Source: Bacilli bacterium
GTDB lineage: Bacteria; Bacillota_I; Bacilli_A; RF39; UBA660
Reading direction: 5' to 3'
Length of the DNA stretch: 52,024 nt
NCBI GenBank assembly: GCA_017432645.1
Contig: JAFRIU010000017.1
Coordinates: 1 to 52,024, forward strand
A program made the translations under genes and the position numbers. Under the pieces are notes generated by a model that saw nothing but the letters and a program-made list of their open reading frames with translations, was not told where the DNA came from and searched no databases. Below, piece by piece: positions 8,381-16,900 of this stretch. Positions within the stretch are counted from its first letter, which is position 1. Each line of letters starts with the position of its first letter.

Positions 8381-8782
8381 TTACCTTCCTTCTTCTATAT
8401 AGTAATAGTTAGCTGTCATTACTGCTACTAAACTTTCTTCTTCATCATATATTTTTGCTTCCGCAAAAGCCGTCTTTTTACCATTTTTTATGATTTTGGA
8501 TTTTGCTTCTACGTAGGCTCCTCTTCCTGGTTTTAGAAAGTTAATATCACTGTTTAGAGTAACTCCTTTTCTACCAGTCTTTGCTACTAAAATTCCCATT
8601 GCTGTATCCCCTAATCCGAATAAAAATGCTCCATGCGCCATCTCATAGGGATTCATTGCTTCTTCTTTTAACTCTGCTTTCAAAATGACTTCTTCCTCAT
8701 CAATTTTCTCTACCTGATAATGATTGTGTAGAAAAAAACCATTTTCTTTTACTAATTTTTCTAGCATTTTTTCATTTTTCAT
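8381..8782 (-). CDS. PaaI-type hot-dog fold thioesterase
   Basis: 133 residues. PaaI-like enzymes hydrolyse acyl-CoA thioesters. The family signature is visible: NPYEMAHGAFLFGLGDTAMG (about residues 43-62), where MAHGAFLFGLGD is the H-G-x(n)-D/E active-site region, then a hot-dog beta-sheet (VTLNSDINFLKPG, GAYVEAKSKIIKNGKKTAFA). AGGAGAG precedes the ATG. It lies between the NagZ-like gene and asnS with very short gaps, and has no visible functional tie to either. The substrate is unknown. Confidence 0.85.
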   Translation of the reverse strand: MKNEKMLEKLVKENGFFLHNHYQVEKIDEEEVILKAELKEEAMNPYEMAHGAFLFGLGDTAMGILVAKTGRKGVTLNSDINFLKPGRGAYVEAKSKIIKNGKKTAFAEAKIYDEEESLVAVMTANYYYIEEGR

Positions 8783-8790
8783 ATGCTCTC

Positions 8791-9936
8791 CTAAAATAGT
8801 TTGTTTTTATATTTCCAAGATAGGATTCTTATCACCGCATTGGTGATATCTTCCTCTTTTATTTTTCCCTCTTTTACAGAATGAACCATTTCTTGATACA
8901 TAGAAGAAAAATCACTTGTAATAATCATATCATTTCCAGCGAGAAATGCCATCGTAGCTGCTTCTTTATTTTCTACATAATTTTTTACGGCATCCATCGC
9001 TAGATCATCGGTCATCACAATTCCTGTAAATCCTAGCGTTTTTCTTAATTCTTGGATTACTTTAGCACTTAGTGAAGAGGGATATTTTTCATCTATCGAT
9101 TTTACGATGTTGTGCGATACTAAAATACAAGGTACTTGTGCTTTGATTCCTGCTTGGAATGGAAGAAAGTCTTCTTGTAAAAAAGTTTCATATGCTCGAT
9201 CATCTATGGCAATTCCTGTATGAGTATCTTGATTATTACCATATCCAGGAAAGTGTTTTAGACAAGAAGATATTCCATTATTATTAGCATATGTTACCAT
9301 GTTCTTCGCAAATTCTGCTGTTTCTTCGGCATTTTTTCCAAAACTACGATTATATATGAAGTCTTTTTCATCTGTTGAAATATCAACAACTGGCGCTAAA
9401 TTCAAATTTATACCTAATGATTTTAATAATTGTGCTTTTTCTTTTTCTGTTTGTTCTAGAAGAGAATATCCACCTGTTTCATAATAATACTTAGGTGAAG
9501 AAAACTTCTCTTTTCGATAAGCCGGAAAGCGACTCACTCTTGTCACATATCCTCCTTCTTCATCTACTGCTAAAAGGAGTGGATATTTATTTTTAGATTG
9601 AACTTCTTCTAATTCTTTTTTCATGCTTTCTTTCGTATTGGATTCAAAATCTTTTGCAAATAGTATATATCCTCCTGGAGAAAGATCTTTATTTTTTTCT
9701 ACTTCATTTTTATCATATCTTACTAAGAAGAGTTGTGCAATTTTTTCTTCTAATGTCATTTGATTTGCTAAGGTTTTTGCTTGTTTGTAGTATTCTTGAA
9801 ATAAATAGTTTGGAATTTGCTCTTCTTCTTTTACTTCTTTCTCTTCTTTTTTAGGAAAAAGTTCTTCTCTTTTGTAATAAAGAAAAGTTCCTGCTATTAG
9901 TAGTAATACAAAAAGAATCATTAAAACTTTTTTCAT
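8791..9936 (-). CDS. Glycoside hydrolase family 3, NagZ-like, membrane-anchored
   Basis: 381 residues. GH3 NagZ-type enzymes release N-acetylglucosamine from cell wall fragments. An N-terminal membrane helix (MKKVLMILFVLLLIAGTFLYY) plus a Glu/Lys-rich linker anchors it with the catalytic domain outside. The domain has the NagZ-like KHFPGYGNNQDTHTG (about residues 224-238, with the Asp-His acid/base dyad) and GIVMTDDLAMDA (about 308-319) with the nucleophile Asp. LAVDEEGGYVTRVSRFP is the other conserved stretch. It is one domain, about 330 residues beyond the anchor, as in NagZ rather than a two-domain beta-glucosidase. It is the second gene of the operon, 4 bases after the pseudouridine synthase. 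Likely role: peptidoglycan recycling at the outer face. Confidence 0.9.
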   Translation of the reverse strand: MKKVLMILFVLLLIAGTFLYYKREELFPKKEEKEVKEEEQIPNYLFQEYYKQAKTLANQMTLEEKIAQLFLVRYDKNEVEKNKDLSPGGYILFAKDFESNTKESMKKELEEVQSKNKYPLLLAVDEEGGYVTRVSRFPAYRKEKFSSPKYYYETGGYSLLEQTEKEKAQLLKSLGINLNLAPVVDISTDEKDFIYNRSFGKNAEETAEFAKNMVTYANNNGISSCLKHFPGYGNNQDTHTGIAIDDRAYETFLQEDFLPFQAGIKAQVPCILVSHNIVKSIDEKYPSSLSAKVIQELRKTLGFTGIVMTDDLAMDAVKNYVENKEAATMAFLAGNDMIITSDFSSMYQEMVHSVKEGKIKEEDITNAVIRILSWKYKNKLF

Positions 9937-9940
9937 AGAA

Positions 9941-10795
9941 TTACCTCGAATTCATTATTTTTTTAAATTCTGTTGGAACTGGTGTTTCAAATAATATCTC
10001 TTTTTTTAATTCCGGATAATACATTTTTAAGCGATTCGCATGCAAATACAAGCGAGAAGCATGATCTTCTTTTAGACCATATTTTTGATCTCCAACTAGA
10101 GGATTCTTTAGCGAAGAAAATGCTACACGAATTTGATTTTTTCTTCCTGTTTCAATTTGAATACTTACCATCGAATAGTTTTCATTTTCTTTTAGAACTT
10201 GATATTTAGTAATAGCTTCTTTGGCATCTTCATCTTTTGATACATATACTAAATTTGTTTTTGTCTCTTTCAATTTTTGAATAATGGTGTCTTCTTTTTT
10301 CTTTAAAGTTCCATGAACGATACCAATGTATTCTCTTAAAGAAACAAATTCATTCCAATTGTCTTGTAATTGTTTCTTTGTTTTTTCATCTTTGGCTAAA
10401 ACAACAATTCCACTAGTATCTTTGTCTAGACGATGGACAATAAATATTTTGGCATGTTTGTTTTTTTCTTGAATATATTCTCTTACGATATGATATAAAG
10501 TTTTCTCTTTTTCTTTTTCTGTTGCGATTGTGAGTAATCCACTTGGTTTATTAACTACGATTATATGATTATCTTCAAATAAGATGGAGAATGGGCATTC
10601 TTTTTTTCCCTTACTATCTGTTGCAATCACAATATTCATGCCTGCTATTAAAGGATAATTATATTTTGTCACTTTATTATTGTTTACATAGATTGAACCA
10701 TGTGTTAGATATTGCTTAATCCTTTTCTTCGGCATTTCTAGTTTTTGATATAAATAATCTAATAGTTCTCCATTTTTTTCTACAACTAGTTTCAT
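9941..10795 (-). CDS. RluA-family RNA pseudouridine synthase
   Basis: 284 residues. It isomerises specific uridines in rRNA or tRNA. An N-terminal S4 RNA-binding domain (about residues 8-75; MPKKRIKQYLTHGSIYVNN) precedes the catalytic domain. FIVHRLDKDTSGIVVLAK (about residues 142-159) holds the catalytic Asp of HRLDxxTSG. ETGRKNQIRVAF is the RxHQIR-like motif in a Lys-Asn variant, and NPLVGDQKYG follows. ATG 10793-10795 is chosen since GAGGAG lies 10 bases before it; an upstream in-frame ATG at 10813 has no ribosome site. It is first in a five-gene operon with a clear promoter. RluD or RluC-like target site cannot be told from sequence alone. Confidence 0.92.
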   Translation of the reverse strand: MKLVVEKNGELLDYLYQKLEMPKKRIKQYLTHGSIYVNNNKVTKYNYPLIAGMNIVIATDSKGKKECPFSILFEDNHIIVVNKPSGLLTIATEKEKEKTLYHIVREYIQEKNKHAKIFIVHRLDKDTSGIVVLAKDEKTKKQLQDNWNEFVSLREYIGIVHGTLKKKEDTIIQKLKETKTNLVYVSKDEDAKEAITKYQVLKENENYSMVSIQIETGRKNQIRVAFSSLKNPLVGDQKYGLKEDHASRLYLHANRLKMYYPELKKEILFETPVPTEFKKIMNSR

Positions 10796-10818
10796 AGCAC
10801 CACTACTCCTCATAGTAG

Positions 10819-10847
10819 ATTATATACCAAAAGATAGTAGAAACCAA
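10819..10847 (-). promoter_or_regulatory. Promoter of the rluA-nagZ-thioesterase-asnS-PP2C operon
   Basis: On minus: TTGGTT (10842-10847), 17-base spacer, perfect TATAAT (10819-10824). It lies just after the terminator of the HAD-like gene. Confidence 0.75.
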
Positions 10848-10878
10848 GAAAAAACTTAAGAACTATGATTCTTAAGTT
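10848..10878 (-). terminator. Terminator after the HAD-like gene
   Basis: 10-bp stem AACTTAAGAA/TTCTTAAGTT (10853-10862 with 10869-10878), 6-base loop, U-run on the minus strand. Confidence 0.88.
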
Positions 10879-11582
10879 TATACTTTTTTTAAAATAAGTT
10901 CTACCCCTTTTTCCTCATTGGACTTGGTGATTTTCTTTGTCGTTTTCTTTAATAAGTCACAACCGTTTTTAACAATGTAGCTCTTATCAATATTTTTCGC
11001 TAAAGCATATTCACTTTCATTCGCGCAGATTGTCACAATCTCTTTTAGGGAAATTCCTAGTTTTAGACTTACTTGATCTACTCCTGTAAACATACTACTT
11101 CTATTTGAAGTAATTTCTAAATATTTTTTATTGTTCCAGCAGAAGACGGAAGAAGTTATCGTTAGTTTTTCTATTTTCTTTTGATCTTCTTCTGTTTTCA
11201 TTTCTACTTCTATTTTATATATATCTTGATCTTTGACATCATCTAGATTAGAGTAGGCATTTTCTTCTGTATAATAAGTCATTTTGTAATCTTGAAAGAT
11301 ATTAGATAATTTTTTGATATTGGCAATGGATAATTTGCTCTTACTAAAAAATTTCTTTTTTTCTACGTCATAGATACAACTTCCATTTAGTGAAACAATA
11401 TAATCAATAAAAGGAAAATCTCGATTGTAATCTAAAACTTCTTTAGCAAGACGATTGGTGCAAATTGAAAATACTACTCCTTTATTTCTAATTCGATCAA
11501 TTTCTAGCATGGTAGAAGATGGAATAGCTTCTTCTTCATTGATTAATGTATTGAAGAAACTACTTACGACCATTTTTATCAT
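10878..11582 (-). CDS. Cof/HAD-IIB-like protein lacking catalytic residues
   Basis: 234 residues with the layout of Cof-type HAD phosphatases, which cleave phosphate from small sugars or nucleotides. The catalytic motifs are lost. Motif I, normally D-x-D-G-T-L, reads SSFFNTL (about residues 6-12), so both aspartates are Ser and Phe. Motif II is kept as SICTNR. The final G-D-x-x-N-D reads ANESE. DYIVSLNGSCIYD matches the family's conserved middle strand. The start follows AGGGGGG and overlaps the end of the PAP2 gene by 23 bases, and a strong terminator follows, so the gene is organised as a real one. It is probably a non-catalytic relative (binding or regulatory), or a different chemistry. 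The frame is intact with no sign of decay. Confidence 0.72.
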   Translation of the reverse strand: MIKMVVSSFFNTLINEEEAIPSSTMLEIDRIRNKGVVFSICTNRLAKEVLDYNRDFPFIDYIVSLNGSCIYDVEKKKFFSKSKLSIANIKKLSNIFQDYKMTYYTEENAYSNLDDVKDQDIYKIEVEMKTEEDQKKIEKLTITSSVFCWNNKKYLEITSNRSSMFTGVDQVSLKLGISLKEIVTICANESEYALAKNIDKSYIVKNGCDLLKKTTKKITKSNEEKGVELILKKV

Positions 11583-12186
11583 TTTTATCCCCCCTAAACC
11601 AATTTGGTATTTTCTCTATCCAGAATAATAAGATAAATAGAGATAGACAATATCCTCCTAGTATATCACTAGGATAATGTACTCCTAAATATACTCTACT
11701 ACATCCTATTCCTAAAATCAAAACACTAAATAGAAATAGGAATATCCATCGGATATATTTGTTTTTTACTTCTTGATGGATGAAGTAGATAAAAAAGCCA
11801 TATAAAGCAATCGATATCATCGCATGTCCAGATGGAAAAGAATATCCTTTTTCTATAATTAATCTTAAATGATCTGGTCTTGGTCTTTGTATTAGAAATT
11901 TGAGTAATTGGTTCATTCCTACTGTTGTACAAACAGTTGTGAGTAGTAAATATCTTTCTTCTTTTTTTAAAAAGAATAAGGAGACTGCTATTATTAGAAT
12001 AACCGTTATCGTATTTCCACAAATTGTTATGTTAGAAAAAAATGTATCCAAAAAATGATTACGAAATGAAAATAAGGCTTGATAGATTCCTTCATCAAAA
12101 GAATTGGTTGAACAAATCTTAACAAATACTAAGATTCCTAAAAAACAAAGTAATGGAAGAATTAGAAGTACTTGTTTCTTTTTCAT
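11560..12186 (-). CDS. PAP2-family membrane phosphatase
   Basis: 208 residues with several membrane helices. The family dephosphorylates lipid phosphates such as phosphatidic acid or undecaprenyl pyrophosphate. All three motifs are present: KFLIQRPRP (about residues 91-99), SFPSGHAM (about 111-118) and SRVYLGVHYPSD (about 163-174). The His in PSGH and in VHYPSD form the catalytic pair. Its ATG overlaps the pgi stop by 4 bases (ATGA), so the genes are coupled. Undecaprenyl carrier recycling would fit an envelope-rich region, but lipid phosphate turnover is equally possible. Confidence 0.92.
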   Translation of the reverse strand: MKKKQVLLILPLLCFLGILVFVKICSTNSFDEGIYQALFSFRNHFLDTFFSNITICGNTITVILIIAVSLFFLKKEERYLLLTTVCTTVGMNQLLKFLIQRPRPDHLRLIIEKGYSFPSGHAMISIALYGFFIYFIHQEVKNKYIRWIFLFLFSVLILGIGCSRVYLGVHYPSDILGGYCLSLFILLFWIEKIPNWFRGDKNDKNGRK

Positions 12187-13379
12187 AATTCACCTATTGA
12201 TTTTTTTACTTCCTTTTTATATACCTCTACTCCTGGCTGATTAAATGGATCTACTCCAAATAATAAACCACTAAGAGAAGCAGATAATAAGAAGAAATAA
12301 ATAAGAGAAGAAACATTTTTTTCTGTTAATTTGTCCATGGTAATTTCTATACAAGGTACTCCTCCACTATGATGTGCTCTTACTACAGAGTCTAATACTA
12401 AATTATTCATTTCGTGTAGATTTTTTCCCTTATAAAGAATATAATTAGAAGATTTTTCTATCTTTATAAATGTTTCAAAAATAACTTTATTTCCTTCTTG
12501 AATGAATTGCCCTAGAGAGTGTAAATCCCTAGTATGAACAGAAGAAGTAGGATAAATTCCAACTCCATTTTTGCCTTCTGTTTCTCCAAATAATTGTTTT
12601 AACCATTCTGTAAAGGCACTTAGTTTTTCTTCATATATGCAATAATTTTCTACATATTTTCCTTGATCAAATAAAAGTTTTCTTGTTACGGCATATTCAA
12701 ATGCTTCTTCTAAATATCTTTTTCCATCATAGTAACCATCTATGATTTCATCTATATTATAATTTATCGCTAATGGTAATAGATGTGCTGGTGTTATAAA
12801 AGAATATCTACCACCAATATCTTCAGGTATTTCAAAAGATAAGTAATTTTCCTCCATTACTTCTTCTCTTAGTTTTCCTTTTTCTTTATCGGTAGTTACA
12901 ATGATATGTTTTCTTAATTCTTCTTGACTGTATTTTCTCTTTAATAAATCTTTTAGAATGTGATAGGTAACACTAGTTTCCATAGTCGTACCACTTTTAC
13001 TGATAACATTGATACAAAAGTTCTTATTTTCTAGGTACTCAACTAATTCTTCTAAGTATTCATCGGATAAAGTAGTCCCTGCATAAATAAGCTCAAAACT
13101 ATCATCTGAAAAATACTTTTGAAAGCTTTTATGAAATGCATAACTTCCTAAGAAAGATCCACCTATTCCTATCACTACTAAACAGTCAAACTGCTGTTTG
13201 ATTTTCTCTGCTGTGGTTTTGATTTTTTGAATAGTATCAGAATCTACTTCCTTCATCCAACCGGTCATTTCGCATTTGGAAAGTTTCTCTAACCATTCTT
13301 TTTTCTCGCTATATAGTTTTGCGTATTCTTCCTGATTGATAAATTCTTCGGTATCCGTTTTAAAATCAAATTTTATCAT
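12183..13379 (-). CDS. pgi: Glucose-6-phosphate isomerase
   Basis: 398 residues, somewhat shorter than the common 445-450 of Bacilli. It interconverts glucose-6-phosphate and fructose-6-phosphate. VVIGIGGSFLGSYAF (about residues 69-83) and VISKSGTTMETS (about 124-135) bind the sugar phosphate. GGRYSFITPAHLLPLA and the His in LHSLGQFIQEG belong to the active site. QPGVEVYKKEV carries the C-terminal Lys. AAGGTGAG precedes the ATG. It ends with TGA, overlapping the PAP2 start. It is in an operon with the DnaQ-like gene, PAP2 and the HAD-like gene. Confidence 0.96.
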   Translation of the reverse strand: MIKFDFKTDTEEFINQEEYAKLYSEKKEWLEKLSKCEMTGWMKEVDSDTIQKIKTTAEKIKQQFDCLVVIGIGGSFLGSYAFHKSFQKYFSDDSFELIYAGTTLSDEYLEELVEYLENKNFCINVISKSGTTMETSVTYHILKDLLKRKYSQEELRKHIIVTTDKEKGKLREEVMEENYLSFEIPEDIGGRYSFITPAHLLPLAINYNIDEIIDGYYDGKRYLEEAFEYAVTRKLLFDQGKYVENYCIYEEKLSAFTEWLKQLFGETEGKNGVGIYPTSSVHTRDLHSLGQFIQEGNKVIFETFIKIEKSSNYILYKGKNLHEMNNLVLDSVVRAHHSGGVPCIEITMDKLTEKNVSSLIYFFLLSASLSGLLFGVDPFNQPGVEVYKKEVKKSIGEL

Positions 13380-13402
13380 TTTCTCACCTTCTAATTACTG
13401 TC

Positions 13403-13408
13403 ATTATA
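13403..13408 (-). promoter_or_regulatory. Possible internal -10 element before pgi
   Basis: Perfect TATAAT on minus, 24 bases before the pgi ATG. The region 17 bases upstream is TGTAAA, a poor -35. An internal promoter is plausible but uncertain. Confidence 0.4.
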
Positions 13409-13425
13409 CCATAAGTAGCATAGAT

Positions 13426-13899
13426 TTACATATCTTTTCTGTTATTTTCTTCATAGATAATAGCTTCATATAAGAGATCTACTAAATGATTGGTAGGCTC
13501 TAATTGGTATTTTTCCATGATTTTTTCAAAAATATCTTCACTATATTCTAAATCTAGATATGGATAGATAAGCTCTTTTTTGTTTTTAAGTGATTCTAAA
13601 TACTTTGGTGTATAGTTTTCTTCTATTATTAAAAGTGGGTAGTCTTTTGACCATTGCTTGAATTTCTCTAGTATAAAATAGATGTTATCTATATAATTAA
13701 ACATTTCTTTATCATAAGAAATTATTTTTCTTAAATCTTCATTCTCTATTAAATTATTACTTACTCGATAATCAAAACGATCAATTAGACGAATTCCCTC
13801 TAATTTTAACGCACTGATTTGTGCAATGAATCCATGTTCTGGATTACTATTAGTAGGAATGATTTCTACAATAATATATTTATCTTTTTGTACGTTCAT
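13426..13899 (-). CDS. DnaQ-like (DEDDh) exonuclease-fold protein, catalytic residues altered
   Basis: 157 residues. YIIVEIIPTNSNPEHGFIAQ (about residues 8-27) followed by ISALKLEGIRLIDRFDYRV lines up with the first two strands of DnaQ-type 3'-5' exonucleases, where the first motif is D-x-E-T/T. Here that position reads VEII, so the metal-binding D-x-E is not there. NHLVDLLYEAIIYEE near the C-terminus resembles the H-x(n)-D helix of motif III. It is a likely degenerate DnaQ relative; the assignment is tentative. The start follows AAAAGGAG. It sits between the glucan synthase terminator and pgi. Role unknown. Confidence 0.45.
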   Translation of the reverse strand: MNVQKDKYIIVEIIPTNSNPEHGFIAQISALKLEGIRLIDRFDYRVSNNLIENEDLRKIISYDKEMFNYIDNIYFILEKFKQWSKDYPLLIIEENYTPKYLESLKNKKELIYPYLDLEYSEDIFEKIMEKYQLEPTNHLVDLLYEAIIYEENNRKDM

Positions 13900-13925
13900 A
13901 CTATTCTCCTTTTCTTTTATTATAA

Positions 13926-13958
13926 CAAAAGAACCAATTTCTTTCTATTGGTTCTTTT
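13926..13958 (-). terminator. Terminator of the glucan synthase gene
   Basis: Stem GAACCAAT/ATTGGTTC (13947-13954 with 13931-13938), 8-base loop, then TTTTGTT on minus. The TAG stop (13945-13947) overlaps the loop and stem edge. A -10-like TATAAT (13919-13924) follows and may serve the next gene, without a recognisable -35. Confidence 0.82.
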
Positions 13959-16900
13959 CTTTTGATAGAGTTACTACCACTGAATGCTCTTTTGCATCTT
14001 TTACAAGAGAAATATAAGAAGTAGATATTTCTTTTCCATCTAATACTATACTCTCTTTTGTTCCTTTTTGAATTTCAATATTGTAAATGGTATCAAAGTA
14101 ATGATAAACCATACGATAGCCATCCCATGAAGTTGGCATATTTGGTTCTATACTTATTTTATTTCCATGTCTTTTTAAACCTAATATTTCTTCAATTGCT
14201 ACTCTATAATACCATCCTGCAGAACCGGTATACCAAGTCCAACCACCTCTTCCTGCGAAATGAGGTGCAGAATAGATATCTGCTGCGATAACGTAAGGCT
14301 CTACTCGATATTTTTCTACCATAGCTATATCCTTCGTACGATTCATTGGGTTAATCATTTGATAGTATTCATATGCTCTATCAGAATATCCTGCTTTCAT
14401 TAGAGCCATTATATACCAAGCCGTAGCGTGAGTATATTGTCCTCCATTTTCTCTGATTCCTTCTGGATAATTCATAATGTATCCAGGATTGTTCAAAGAC
14501 TTTGAAAAAGCTGGAGTTAATAGTTTAATGATACGATTTTTCTTATCTACTAATTGATCTTCAACAGATGCAATTGCCTTTTCTTCTTTTTCTTTTGGTG
14601 CAACTTCACTAAGAACAGAAAAGCTTTGTGAAATTAAGTCAATCTTACATTCACTGTTTTCATGACTACCTAGTGGATCTCCATTATCAAAGAATGCTCT
14701 TAAATAGTATGATCCGTCCCAAGCTTTCTTATTTAAGTTTTCTTTTAATGTTTCATTGAAACTTGTGTATTCCTCAACGTCTAAAGATTTGTCGTGTTTT
14801 TTCAATATTTTGACAAAAGAATCGATACAGTTATAAAGGAAGAATCCTAACCATACACTTTCTCCTTTTCCTTTGATTCCTACCAAGTTCATACCATCGT
14901 TCCAGTCTCCTCCACCCATCAAAGGAAGCTTATGACGACCCATAGAATGCATCGCTAATTGGATAGAGTTTAAGCAGTGATCTAATAAAGGTACTTTCTT
15001 TTCAGAGTAAGAGAAATTAATTCCTTTTTCATTTTCATATTCACTTAGTTTTTCTCCCTGAATATATGGAACTAATTCTTCTAATATCTTGTAGTCTTCT
15101 GTTACTTCAATATAGTGTGTCGTAGCGTAAACTAACCATAGATAATCATCTTTAAATTTGCTTCTTAAACCAAAGTGATTCTTTTCATGCCACCAGTGTA
15201 AGACATCTCCTTCTTCAAATTGATGAGCAGCATTAATTAAAATCTGCTTCTTTGTCTTCTCACTGTCGACAGTTACAATATTCATAGCATCTTGTAATTG
15301 GTCACGATAACCGAAAGCACCACTTACTTGATAGAAACCTGATCTTGCTAGCATTCTAGAAGCGATGGTTTGGTATAAGTACCAACCATTGGTCATATAG
15401 TCAAAACTACTATCTGGAGTTTTTACTTGAATTGATCCTAATATTTGATTCCAATTTTCTTTTACTTTTCTTAACTCTTTTTTACAGTTAGATACATCTG
15501 TATATTTATGGATTAATTCTAAGTTCTTTCTATCACTATATCCACAGCCTAAAACAAAAGCAATTGTCTTTTCTTCTTCTGGTTCAAAAGTAGTAGAAAA
15601 ATCAATACTCTTTACAAGCATCTTATTACATTCAGCCTTTTCTATTTTTTCAGAAGAAGACATGAAGACGTTAACATCTCCGTAATAGATACTATAAACA
15701 TTTCTCATTTTTAGGTAATTATCTTTTTGAAGGAATTCCGTTAAGATACGGCGGGCTGTTTTTTCCTCAAAATTACCAAATGTTGGATTAATCCAGAAGG
15801 TAATATCTAACTTAGATTTTTCTTTTTTCTTATTCGTTAGTTTTAATAAATAGATTTTGACAGTATCTTCAGAAGCAACAAACTCTGTTACTTCTTGTTT
15901 GAACTCTTTGGTTTCACTTTCTAAAACACTATAACCAAAACCATGTGTACACTTTTCAGGATCAAATGTTTTTTCATTAAAGTAGAATCCCTCACTCTTG
16001 TCATTCGATACCATGTCGTTTGTCCAAGAAGTAATCTTAAATTCTCCTGAGTTGTATGCGTATGTGTATCCACAACCATTGTTCGTTATTATCGTACCAA
16101 AGTTTTCATTGGCAATGATATTACTCCATGGAGTTGGGGTGTCTTTTTTATAAATGACATATTCTTTTCCATTATTCTTAAATCCACCATATCCATTGTT
16201 GAAAGTAATTTTCTCATCCATTTCTAATGGAATATTTTCTTGTTTTGAATAAATTGGATAATCGTGTATCTTATTTACTTTTTGTAATTCTTCTACGGCC
16301 TCTTTTAAAACAAGGTGATCTTTTGCTACAAAACGGATTCTTGGCACAATGTTCAATAAGCTTCTGTCTTCCTCAGTAATGTCTGAGCTAGAAATTAATG
16401 TAACACTACCTGGTATATGATAGAAACTATTTAGACTATAAATTCTGTAAAGTTCCTTATCCACTTCTTCTTTAATAATCTTAGCAAATTCATCTTTCTC
16501 ACTATTAATAATAATGATATCTACGAATATGGATTTGCTTTTGTAGTATTCAAATAATTTCAATATTTCTCTTACAAAGCTCATATCACTTACATCATGA
16601 ATTTCTACACTGATAATTGGACGATCTCCACTAATTCCAAACTTCCATAGACCTGTTTGCCCTAGGGCATTTTTTCTTAATAAGTTCATTCTTTCTTCAC
16701 TCATAGAAATTCGCGTTGTTTGATATAAATAATTCAACATGATATGGAATGTTCTCATATCTTGTCCTGAAATATTTAGATTCTTGGTATCAATTACATT
16801 CATTAAAGTAGAAATCTGGAATGTTCTTTCTAATTCTTGTGTAGAACTATAGTAATTGATAATTTCATCAATCTGTTCTCTACTTCTACCAAATCCTACC

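Noticed and set aside
11726-12022. Open frame of 98 codons inside the PAP2 gene
   Set aside because: Same strand but another frame within a gene whose three motifs are intact; no ribosome site.
12183-13379. Alternative genetic code with TGA as Trp (Mycoplasma-type)
   Set aside because: pgi ends with TGA at the expected C-terminus and Trp codons in conserved motifs are TGG, so the standard code is used.
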